A stretch of 7,002 nucleotides of DNA from Candidatus Binatota bacterium. Its GTDB lineage: Bacteria; Desulfobacterota; Binatia; Bin18. The notes under the pieces are model-generated. The model saw nothing but the letters and a program-made list of their open reading frames with translations. It made no database searches and had not been told where the DNA came from. Both the position numbers and the translations under genes were made by a program. This document shows, in pieces, positions 1 through 5,855 of the stretch. Each line of letters starts with the position of its first letter. Position 1 is the stretch's first letter. The stretch is from positions 1 through 7,002 of the forward strand of contig WTHE01000569.1 of assembly GCA_011523315.1 (NCBI GenBank), written 5' to 3'.

Positions 1-597
1 TTTCAGGACATTCTGGCCCCGGGCGTAGACAAGGACCTCAAGGACTGGGTGGCGATCAAATACTTTCAGATCACCTGGCGCCAGATTTTTGACTTCGGCG
101 TCCTGCATACCGATCCCCAGCCGGGGAATTATCTGGTGACCTATCACCCCAAGATCAGCATGCTCGATTTTGGCAGCGTGCGGATCTTTCCCCCGGCCGT
201 TCGGCGGTCCTATCTCACCTTGGCGCGGGCTATTGTCGAGCGCGACGAGCAGACCATGGCGGAGTGTTTTGTCGCTCTCGGCTTCCTGGACGCCGGCGTT
301 GATCCGGCCCCGCTGGTCCAGATCATGTATCTGATCTTCGAGCCGGTGCTGGAAGACCGGGTCTATGACCCCCACGACTATCATTCGGCCGAGAAGAGTA
401 TGGCGGTCACGGCTTTGAGCCTGGAGCACCGCATCTTCAACGCGCCCGGTCACCGCCTGTTTCTGGTGCGCGCCCTGCTCGGTCTGGAAGCCTATGTGCA
501 GCAGTTCCGCACGATAACGAACTGGCACCGGCTGTTCTGGGAGTCCATCGAGCGCAGCGAGGCTGCGCAGAGCAACTCCCCGTCGGCCGAGGCATGA
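1..597 (+). CDS. ABC1/AarF/UbiB-family atypical kinase, C-terminal part (5' end outside window)
   Basis: The reading frame is open from the first base, so this is the last 198 codons of a longer gene; full-length family members are usually about 450-560 residues. The kinase-like motif HTDPQPGN (bases 106-129) matches the family's HxDPxxGN catalytic-loop signature. It is followed by LDFGS (bases 163-177), the metal-binding DFG equivalent, and then by the helical C-terminal region. Family members are membrane-associated ATPases or kinases that support ubiquinone or other isoprenoid-lipid metabolism, or have unknown roles. The ATP-binding N-terminal lobe is not in the window, so a true UbiB role cannot be separated from another ABC1 paralogue. 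An internal GTG at base 49 is not the start, because coding similarity begins upstream of it. The gene ends six bases before the stop codon of the convergent CLC gene, with no terminator hairpin between them. Confidence 0.85.
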   Translation, partial: FQDILAPGVDKDLKDWVAIKYFQITWRQIFDFGVLHTDPQPGNYLVTYHPKISMLDFGSVRIFPPAVRRSYLTLARAIVERDEQTMAECFVALGFLDAGVDPAPLVQIMYLIFEPVLEDRVYDPHDYHSAEKSMAVTALSLEHRIFNAPGHRLFLVRALLGLEAYVQQFRTITNWHRLFWESIERSEAAQSNSPSAEA

Positions 598-603
598 GGC
601 GAC

Positions 604-2670
604 CTATTCCTTGTCCATCTCCCCGCTTGTGGAGAAGCGCCGTTGGAAAGTCTCCAGCGCCTGCTGGTGGCCGGCCAGGATCAGGGTGTCGGTGGCTTGC
701 AGGGGCTGGTCGGGCTGGGGCAGATAGTCGCGCGAGCCTGAGTTTGCGGGTGTCCGCACGGCCAGGACGGTCACGTCGTACTGGGCGCGCAGGTCGAGGT
801 CTTTGAGCGTTCTGCCGCTGAATGCCGGGGGCAGACGGAGCGGCACAACGGTGTACTGGGGCGGGAGAGTGAGCGCACCACGGCGCTGGGTTGAATCAAT
901 GGGCACGGTGCCCAGAAACTCTTTGCGCAAGACCTCGCGGTTATACAGGTCAATCACGTCTTGCTGGGCAACAACGCCGACGATCTTGCGTGCCGAGGCC
1001 GAGTCAACAACCGGCAGACGTTCGGTAGCGTTGCCGCTGAACTTCTCCAGGCACTCGGCCAGCGTTTCGCCGGGATGGGTCATGGCCGAGACGGGGTGGG
1101 CCACATCGCGGGCAATGATCAGTCCGTCGAGCCCTCCCTCGCTCAGAAAGCCCTTGATATCGTGGAGATGAATCACCCCGCTCAGCCGTGCCTCGTGATC
1201 AACCAGATAGTAGTGCGGCTCTTGGGAGTCCAGAAAGGAATCGACCAGTTCCTGAAACGGGGCTTCTTGGGGCAGGGTCGGGGCCGGGCTACGCATGACA
1301 TCCGCCACCCGGAAGGACTGCATGACCGTCTCTTCCCGTCCCCGCAGCAGGGAGATGCCCTTGCGCGCGAGTTTCAGCGTATAGATGGAGTGGCTGTACA
1401 GATAACGGGCAGTGACGGTACTCAGGGTACACGCCACCATCACCGGCAGAATAATATGATAGTCTCCGGTCAGCTCAAACAGCATGAGAATCGCGGTGAC
1501 CGGGGCGTGGGTCGTGCCGGCCACGACCGCCCCCATGCCGACCATGGCATACGCCTCGGGTTCGGCCGTCAGGCCGGGCAACACCGCGTGAACGACCTGC
1601 CCGAACAGGCCCCCGGCCACCACGCCCAGAAACAGGGACGGGGAGAAGATGCCACCCGACGCACCCGAGCCCAGGGTGGTGCAGGTGGCAATGAGCTTGA
1701 TGCCGAACAGCAGGGCCAACACCTGCCAATCGGTCGCTTCGTGCAGCAGGCGATACATGGCCTCAAAGCCCGTCCCATACACCTCGGGCCAGTACAGCAG
1801 CAGGCCGCCAACCAGCAGGCCGCCAACCGTTGTCCGCAGGGCGGGTGGAATCGGGCTGTTCTCAAACAGATCCTCGCTCTTATACAGGACGCGGATGAAG
1901 ATCACGGCCACCAGTCCCATCAGAATACCCAGCAGGGCGTACAGCGGCACCTCGCCATAGTGCAGCAGGGAATACTGGGGAATCTGAAAGGCCGGGACAT
2001 TGCCCATATAGGCGCGTGAAACCGCAGTCGCCAGCACCGACGAGAGTACGATGGGTGCAAAGGCGGGTACAGCAAAATTACCCAGAATGACCTCAAGGGC
2101 AAAGAAGGCCCCGGCGATCGGGGCGTTGAAGGTCGCCGCAATGCCGCCCGCCGCCCCACAGCCGACCAGTGTCCGCACCTGGTCCGGCGACAGCCGCAGC
2201 AGCTGTCCGCAGCTCGACCCCAGGGCCGAGCCGATCTGGATGACCGGACCCTCGCGTCCGGTCGAGCCGCCCGTGCCGATCGTCACCGCCGACGCCACGG
2301 CCTTGGCCAGCGCCACCCGGGCGCGGATGATGCCGCCCCGCAGAGCCACGGCCTCCATGACCTCCGGCACGCCGTGCCCCTTGGCCTCAACCGCCCAGCG
2401 GGTGACAATCGGGGTGACGAGCAGGCCGCCGATTGCCGGCAGACACAGCTTCCAATACCACGGTAGGGTCGGCAGGATGGCCAGCGGCGAGGTCGAGCCG
2501 AGGGCGATGCGCTGGACGAGGTGGAGCAGCTCGTGAAAGCCGATGGCCACCACGCCGACCAGCAGCCCGACCACACACGCCAGCACGATGTTGGCGCCCT
2601 GCTGACGGGTTTGCAGCAGGCTGAAGAGCCGGCGGCTCAGACTGGGTTGGGGAGGAGCGGCCTCGGCCAT
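604..2670 (-). CDS. CLC-family chloride channel/transporter with CBS pair and RCK_C-like C-terminus
   Basis: This 688-residue membrane protein moves chloride or a similar anion across the inner membrane. The CLC core covers about residues 25-435. It has the gating-glutamate motif GREGP (138-142, E140), FNAPIAG (181-187), GSGASGGIFSP (334-344) and the ion-coordinating tyrosine in SIYTL (Y430). Two CBS domains follow (about 453-510 and 521-578), then an RCK_C/TrkA_C-like domain (about 600-675), which together suggest cytoplasmic ligand or nucleotide control. Compared with E. coli CLC-ec1, the selectivity motif GSGIP reads GHGVP (98-102). The internal proton glutamate (E203 there) aligns with V194, as in animal CLC channels. 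The ATG at 2670 opens the conserved N-terminal region, but its Shine-Dalgarno is weak. The gene is divergent from rpsU, with 108 bp between the start codons. The family call is firm; channel versus exchanger and the anion carried are open. Confidence 0.95.
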   Translation of the reverse strand: MAEAAPPQPSLSRRLFSLLQTRQQGANIVLACVVGLLVGVVAIGFHELLHLVQRIALGSTSPLAILPTLPWYWKLCLPAIGGLLVTPIVTRWAVEAKGHGVPEVMEAVALRGGIIRARVALAKAVASAVTIGTGGSTGREGPVIQIGSALGSSCGQLLRLSPDQVRTLVGCGAAGGIAATFNAPIAGAFFALEVILGNFAVPAFAPIVLSSVLATAVSRAYMGNVPAFQIPQYSLLHYGEVPLYALLGILMGLVAVIFIRVLYKSEDLFENSPIPPALRTTVGGLLVGGLLLYWPEVYGTGFEAMYRLLHEATDWQVLALLFGIKLIATCTTLGSGASGGIFSPSLFLGVVAGGLFGQVVHAVLPGLTAEPEAYAMVGMGAVVAGTTHAPVTAILMLFELTGDYHIILPVMVACTLSTVTARYLYSHSIYTLKLARKGISLLRGREETVMQSFRVADVMRSPAPTLPQEAPFQELVDSFLDSQEPHYYLVDHEARLSGVIHLHDIKGFLSEGGLDGLIIARDVAHPVSAMTHPGETLAECLEKFSGNATERLPVVDSASARKIVGVVAQQDVIDLYNREVLRKEFLGTVPIDSTQRRGALTLPPQYTVVPLRLPPAFSGRTLKDLDLRAQYDVTVLAVRTPANSGSRDYLPQPDQPLQATDTLILAGHQQALETFQRRFSTSGEMDKE

Positions 2671-2720
2671 GACTCATTGTGTGCTATCCGGCTCGGCTTG
2701 TCCACTATGCAGGCTAACGC

Positions 2721-2748
2721 TTGACTTTCTCGGGCGAGCGTTTATCCT
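2721..2748 (+). promoter_or_regulatory. Sigma70-type promoter for rpsU
   Basis: A -35 box TTGACT (2721-2726) and a -10 box TATCCT (2743-2748) are separated by 16 bp, close to the TTGACA/TATAAT consensus. This predicts transcription starting near 2755 and a leader of only about 25 nt before the rpsU start codon. The position, in the gap divergent from the CLC gene and just ahead of a highly expressed ribosomal protein gene, supports the call. No start-site data are available here. Confidence 0.6.
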
Positions 2749-2760
2749 GATTGCCCGCCG

Positions 2761-2769
2761 GGAGGAGGT
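2761..2769 (+). promoter_or_regulatory. Strong Shine-Dalgarno of rpsU
   Basis: GGAGGAGGTG (from 2761) is a near-perfect anti-16S complement, 9 nt before the ATG at 2779. It fixes that ATG as the rpsU start in preference to the out-of-frame ATG at 2771, which lies only one base beyond the motif. Confidence 0.8.
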
Positions 2770-2778
2770 GATGACCCC

Positions 2779-2976
2779 ATGGCAGGTGTTCGAGTCAAAG
2801 AAAACGAACCCATCGAAAGCGCTATCCGCCGCTTTAAGAAGCAGTGCGAGAAGGCTGGTATTCTCCAGGAACTCAAAAAACGCGAACACTATGAAAAACC
2901 GAGCGTGCGCCGCAAACGCAAAGCCGTGGCCGCCAGAAAACGCGCTTTGCGTCGGGCCAGCCGTTCGTTCTACTAA
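2779..2976 (+). CDS. rpsU: Small ribosomal subunit protein bS21
   Basis: This 65-residue, strongly basic protein is recognisable along its whole length as bS21. It begins with GVRVKENEPIESAIRRFKK, continues with the helix CEKAGILQELKKREHYEKPS, and ends in an Arg/Lys-rich tail (RRKRKAVAARKRALRR). bS21 binds the 30S platform near the 3' end of 16S rRNA and helps initiation on mRNAs through the Shine-Dalgarno helix. E. coli bS21 is 71 residues, so the length is normal. The gene has its own promoter and a very strong ribosome binding site, and it is followed by an intrinsic terminator that separates it from dnaG. The rpsU-dnaG order is that of the macromolecular-synthesis operon. Nothing is truncated or abnormal. 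Confidence 0.97.
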   Translation: MAGVRVKENEPIESAIRRFKKQCEKAGILQELKKREHYEKPSVRRKRKAVAARKRALRRASRSFY

Positions 2977-3013
2977 GCCTCACCGCGCCGCCCCGTCCGT
3001 GTCGCGTCTCTCC

Positions 3014-3048
3014 ACACCCACCCGAGTCCGGGTGGGTGTTTTGCTTTA
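3014..3048 (+). terminator. Intrinsic terminator between rpsU and dnaG
   Basis: Bases 3014-3024 (ACACCCACCCG) pair perfectly with 3029-3039 (CGGGTGGGTGT), giving an 11-bp stem with a 4-nt AGTC loop. It is followed by a T-rich stretch, TTTT-G-C-TTT. This is a classic Rho-independent terminator 37 bp after the rpsU stop codon. In E. coli a partial terminator at the same place lowers dnaG expression relative to rpsU, and a similar attenuating role is inferred here. Confidence 0.88.
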
Positions 3049-3068
3049 CGCGGGACAGCTGTCATACT
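3041..3068 (+). promoter_or_regulatory. Possible weak promoter for dnaG
   Basis: TTGCTT (3041-3046) and CATACT (3063-3068) are 16 bp apart and resemble weak -35 and -10 boxes (3/6 and 4/6 consensus matches). They lie just after, and partly in, the T-tract of the rpsU terminator. Such a promoter would give dnaG low-level transcription independent of read-through. The match is weak and could be chance. Confidence 0.25.
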
Positions 3069-3093
3069 CCACCCTGACTGAGAGGCCGCCGAT

Positions 3094-4866
3094 ATGGCAG
3101 ACCGGATTCCCGAGGCCAGTTTGGCCGAGATCCGCGCCCGGATCAGCATTGTTGACGTGATCTCGGGCTATGTCGCCCTGAGCAAATCGGGTCGCAACCA
3201 TATGGGCTTGTGTCCGTTCCACGCCGAGAAGACCCCCTCCTTCAGCGTACACGAAGAACGTGGATTTTTTCACTGCTTTGGCTGTAACGTCAGCGGCAAT
3301 GTGTTCACCTTTGTCTCCAGGATCGAGGGCCTCACGTTTCCCGAAGCCGTGCGTCGTCTGGCCAAACAGGCCGGTGTGACCCTGCCCCAGAACCGTGACC
3401 CCCAGGCTCAGGAACGCGCCCGTCTGTACCGTCTCAACGAGCTGGCCAGCGTCTATTTCCAGCGCTGTCTGGCCGGTCCGGACGGGGGTGAGGCGCGCCA
3501 CTATCTGGCCCAACGCGGGCTTGAGCCTGACATCGCCAACCAGTTCCGGCTGGGCTTTGCTCCGCCCGGGCGCGATGGCTTGGTCCGCTTTCTGACCCGG
3601 CAAGGGGCTGACCTCGGCCGGGCTGCGCGACTCGGGCTCATCGGCCAGCCGGAGCGGGGCGGCTACTACGACAAGTTCCGTCATCGTCTGATGTTTCCGA
3701 TTACCGATGTGGTCGGCCAGCCGGTCGGCTTTGGCGGGCGGCTGCTACCCCAGGCGGAACAGGTCCGGTCGGCGTCACGTCGCCCGCTGCCCAAATACAT
3801 CAATTCGTCGGATTCGCCGGTGTATAAAAAAGGGGCGCTGGTCTACGGCTTGGCCCAGGCCAAGGCCGCCATCAAAAGCTGTGAACGCGCCCTGCTCGTG
3901 GAGGGCTATATCGACCTGTTGGCGCTTGTCCAGCACGGTCATGCCGAGACGGTTGCCGTCCTGGGAACGGCCTTGACCGTCGATCAGCTCAGGCAGGTAC
4001 GTCGTTTCAGCCGTGAGGTCTACTTCTTTTTCGACGGCGACGAGGCTGGCCGACGGGCGGCAACCCGAGCCTACCCCCTGTGCCTGGAGGCCGGTGTGAA
4101 CGGCCGAGGCATTTTCCTGCCCCAGGGCGAGGACCCGGACTCCTTTGTTCGCGGGCACGGGCAGGCTGGGCTGGACAGCCTGATTGAGCGGGCCGCGTCG
4201 CTCCAGGATTTCTACCTGCGTCGTCACGCTCTACCCCCCGGGGCCTCGGCTTTTCAGCGCGCCCAGGCTGCCCGCGACGCGCTGTCCGAGCTGAACCCGA
4301 GCGATGCGCTGCTGCGCGGCGCGCTGCTGACCCGGGTTGCCCAGCATTTCGGGGTCAACGAAGAAGAACTCCGCCGCTCGGCAGCCGACGCCCGTCCGTC
4401 CCCAGCCGCGTCGCCCCAGCTCCAGCCGCGTCGCCAGCCAGCCCCTTCGCCCCAGGCGGCGGCCGAGACGGAGCTGTTGTATCTGCTGCTGACTGACCGC
4501 CGGCTCGCCCTGCGGGCCGCCAGCGAGGGCATTGTTGCGGCGTTCCAACACTGGGGAGCGCTGGCCACCCGTATTGTGGCGGCCTGGCAGGAACACGATC
4601 AGATCGATGTCGGGAGTGTGCTCGACACCCTGCCCCAGGAACTCGAGGGCTTGGCTGATCGGGTCAGTCAGGCTGATGCCCATGGGCCGTCCGAGCAGGA
4701 CATGGATCAGCGGGAACAGCTGTTTGTCGATTGTGTGCGGCGTCTGCAAACCACCCAGCGGAAATCTGCCCGCGAGCGGCTCCAGCAACAGATTCGGGAA
4801 GCCGAGTCCAGGGGCGATGACGAGGCCGTCCGTCGCGGTCTCCACCAGCTGCAGCAGCTGGGGTAA
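3094..4866 (+). CDS. dnaG: DNA primase DnaG
   Basis: This 590-residue enzyme makes the RNA primers for lagging-strand synthesis at the replication fork, working with the DnaB helicase; E. coli DnaG is 581 residues. The N-terminal CHC2 zinc-binding domain has C40, H43, C61 and C64 (CPFH and CFGC). The catalytic core follows, with the TOPRIM fold marked by VEGYIDLL (E270), the metal-binding FFFDGDEAG (D314, D316) and GEDPDSF (D349). An Ala/Pro/Gln-rich linker (about 427-452) leads to a helical C-terminal domain expected to bind DnaB. The ATG at 3094 is preceded by AGAGG eight bases upstream and begins the usual ADRIPEA-type N-terminus. The gene lies downstream of rpsU across a terminator. The next gene is a tRNA, not rpoD as in the E. 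coli operon. All key residues are intact. Confidence 0.97.
   Translation: MADRIPEASLAEIRARISIVDVISGYVALSKSGRNHMGLCPFHAEKTPSFSVHEERGFFHCFGCNVSGNVFTFVSRIEGLTFPEAVRRLAKQAGVTLPQNRDPQAQERARLYRLNELASVYFQRCLAGPDGGEARHYLAQRGLEPDIANQFRLGFAPPGRDGLVRFLTRQGADLGRAARLGLIGQPERGGYYDKFRHRLMFPITDVVGQPVGFGGRLLPQAEQVRSASRRPLPKYINSSDSPVYKKGALVYGLAQAKAAIKSCERALLVEGYIDLLALVQHGHAETVAVLGTALTVDQLRQVRRFSREVYFFFDGDEAGRRAATRAYPLCLEAGVNGRGIFLPQGEDPDSFVRGHGQAGLDSLIERAASLQDFYLRRHALPPGASAFQRAQAARDALSELNPSDALLRGALLTRVAQHFGVNEEELRRSAADARPSPAASPQLQPRRQPAPSPQAAAETELLYLLLTDRRLALRAASEGIVAAFQHWGALATRIVAAWQEHDQIDVGSVLDTLPQELEGLADRVSQADAHGPSEQDMDQREQLFVDCVRRLQTTQRKSARERLQQQIREAESRGDDEAVRRGLHQLQQLG
4402..4435 (+). repeat. 14-bp direct repeat in the dnaG linker
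   Basis: CCAGCCGCGTCGCC occurs at 4402-4415 and again at 4422-4435, with a 20-nt period. Because 20 is not a multiple of three, the two copies are read in different frames: PAASP in the first and QPRRQ in the second. It lies in the region encoding the flexible Ala/Pro/Gln linker, where such duplication would be tolerated. It may be a replication-slippage relic or a chance product of GC-rich sequence. Confidence 0.6.
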
Positions 4867-4871
4867 GAAAG

Positions 4872-4920
4872 ACGCCTGGCCGGACCAAGGGGGACGAGTA
4901 GTAGGCAGACTCCCAGGCGT
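4872..4920 (+). repeat. Inverted repeat after dnaG
   Basis: ACGCCTGG (4872-4879) is the exact reverse complement of CCAGGCGT (4913-4920), with a 33-nt loop. It starts five bases after the dnaG stop codon. There is no T-tract after the right arm, so it is not a standard intrinsic terminator. The right arm's last base is the first base of a TATGAT box, which could couple the structure to transcription of the tRNA. It could also be chance. Confidence 0.4.
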
Positions 4921-4925
4921 ATGAT
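4920..4925 (+). promoter_or_regulatory. Possible -10 box for the tRNA transcript
   Basis: TATGAT matches the -10 consensus at five of six positions and lies 34 bases before the mature tRNA 5' end. Transcription would begin near 4932 and include the leader arm of the flanking inverted repeat (4941-4950). No convincing -35 box is seen 16-18 bp upstream, so the promoter is tentative. Confidence 0.35.
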
Positions 4926-4940
4926 ATGGAGGAGCGCAAA

Positions 4941-5047
4941 CAGAGTTCGGGTGATTCCGGGGCCCATAGCTCAGTTGGTCAGAGCGGCCGGCTCATAACC
5001 GGCTGGTCCCAGGTTCGAGTCCTGGTGGGCCCATACGCCGAACTCTG
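4941..5047 (+). repeat. 10-bp inverted repeat flanking the tRNA (leader/trailer stem)
   Basis: CAGAGTTCGG (4941-4950) in the leader is the perfect reverse complement of CCGAACTCTG (5038-5047) in the trailer. In the precursor RNA the two arms can pair and close an internal loop of 9 nt (4951-4959) opposite 4 nt (5034-5037), directly below the acceptor stem. This would hold both processing sites in a structured loop. No T-run follows, so it is not a terminator. Confidence 0.7.
4960..5033 (+). tRNA. tRNA with CAU anticodon (elongator Met or Ile2)
   Basis: A 74-nt cloverleaf is clear. The acceptor arms GGGCCCA (4960-4966) and TGGGCCC (5026-5032) pair perfectly, and A5033 is the discriminator. 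The D-stem is GCTC/GAGC (4969-4972/4982-4985), the anticodon stem GCCGG/CCGGC (4987-4991/4999-5003), and the T-stem CCAGG/CCTGG around TTCGAGT. The loop CTCATAA places CAT (4994-4996) as the anticodon. A paired 1-72 position (G-C) and the lack of the three G-C pairs typical of initiators exclude fMet. C4-G69 and C5-G68 are the pairs that E. coli TilS uses to recognise tRNA-Ile2, favouring a lysidine-modified Ile(AUA) tRNA, but elongator Met remains possible. CCA is not encoded, because TAC follows A5033, so it must be added by tRNA nucleotidyltransferase. Confidence 0.95.
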
Positions 5048-5081
5048 CGGTCTCGGCCCACTCAACACCGGCAGACAGGCG

Positions 5082-5089
5082 AAAGGGGG
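5082..5089 (+). promoter_or_regulatory. Ribosome binding site supporting a TTG start
   Basis: AAAGGGGG lies six bases before the TTG at 5096. No ATG or GTG in the right frame lies closer, so this site supports TTG as the start of the zinc-ribbon gene. Confidence 0.6.
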
Positions 5090-5095
5090 TATTCG

Positions 5096-5839
5096 TTGGC
5101 CACACAGATCGATGTGCTGGCTGCGCTTCAGGAGCTTGACCAAGGGCTGTCTCGAAAAGAACAGCTTCTGCAAGACTTGCGCCAGCACGTGACCGCTATC
5201 GGCTCGGAGATGGCAAAAACAGAGCAGGAGGCGGAAGCCCAATCCCAGAAACTGCAGGAACTTGAGGCTCAGCACCGTGAGAGCGAAGGGCGACTCAAGC
5301 TCGAAGAAGACAAAATCAAGGAGAAGCGGGTCCGCCTGAACCGCATCCGCAATGAGCGCGAAATGCTCGCCGCTCAGCGAGAAATCGAGCTGATGCGGGA
5401 GGAAAAGGGCAAGCTGGAAGAGGGGACGCTGCTACTGCTTGAACAGATGGAACAGGAGAACGAGGGCCTGAGCCAGAGTCGGACCCGCTTGAATGAACTT
5501 CAGGTCCAGCACCGACAGGAAGTGGAGCGGACGGACAGCCAAATCACGGGTTTGGAAGCGGAATCGCGTCGGCAACGCGAGGAGCGCACCGGTCTGATCG
5601 GCGCTCTTGACCCGACACTCCAGAGCCGCTACGAGCGCATTTTCGCCAAATGCGGCGGGCTTGCCGTGGTGCAGATTCAGCAGGGGGCGTGCCAGGGTTG
5701 CCATATGCGGCTGCCGCCTCAGCTGTGTAACCAGATCCAGAGCAGCCAGCTGCAGCAGTCTGAAAAAATCTATTACTGTCCGCACTGTACGCGGATTATC
5801 TACTGGCCACAGGCTGCCGGAGAGGAACACCAGGCCTGA
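5096..5839 (+). CDS. Coiled-coil C4-type zinc-ribbon protein
   Basis: This 247-residue protein has a long charged heptad-rich helical hairpin (about residues 5-170, rich in Glu, Gln, Arg and Leu). It ends in a zinc ribbon with C199-x2-C202 and C228-x2-C231 (CQGCHMRLPPQL and YYCPHC). This architecture matches the zinc-ribbon family that includes Helicobacter HP0958 and Chlamydia CT398. Those proteins are described as nucleic-acid or protein-binding adaptors, and no general enzymatic role is established. The length is typical. There is no signal peptide or membrane segment, so it should be cytoplasmic. The TTG start is supported by a purine-rich site six bases upstream and by the MATQIDVLAALQELD-type N-terminus. 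It lies 62 bp after the tRNA and 16 bp before the RNase P RNA, a placement that hints at, but does not prove, a link to RNA metabolism. Confidence 0.9.
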   Translation: MATQIDVLAALQELDQGLSRKEQLLQDLRQHVTAIGSEMAKTEQEAEAQSQKLQELEAQHRESEGRLKLEEDKIKEKRVRLNRIRNEREMLAAQREIELMREEKGKLEEGTLLLLEQMEQENEGLSQSRTRLNELQVQHRQEVERTDSQITGLEAESRRQREERTGLIGALDPTLQSRYERIFAKCGGLAVVQIQQGACQGCHMRLPPQLCNQIQSSQLQQSEKIYYCPHCTRIIYWPQAAGEEHQA

Positions 5840-5855
5840 CCAAGGCCGTCAGTGT

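Noticed and set aside
961..2019. A long open frame (352 codons) on the + strand opposite the CLC gene
   Set aside because: It lies fully antisense to a gene with clear CLC motifs, has Gln/Gly/His/Arg-rich low-information composition and no ribosome site, and fits the antisense shadow expected in GC-rich DNA.
2671..2760. A promoter for the CLC gene on the - strand
   Set aside because: CATAGT-like boxes are present but lack a matching -35 at proper spacing, so no promoter is annotated although one should exist in this gap.
3046..3684. A 212-codon open frame on the - strand opposite dnaG
   Set aside because: It is antisense to the conserved zinc-binding and core regions of DnaG and has no recognisable domain or start signal.
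4231..4845. A 204-codon open frame on the - strand opposite the 3' half of dnaG
   Set aside because: It is an antisense shadow of the DnaG C-terminal region with no family resemblance.
4926..5192. An open frame running through the tRNA
   Set aside because: It contains the entire tRNA, and its downstream part is out of frame with the clear zinc-ribbon gene.
5773..5802. Promoter-like TTACTG and TATCTA pair upstream of rnpB
   Set aside because: It is a poor -35 match inside the coding sequence of the zinc ribbon, with a start expected about 45 nt before the mature RNA. It is not strong enough to call.
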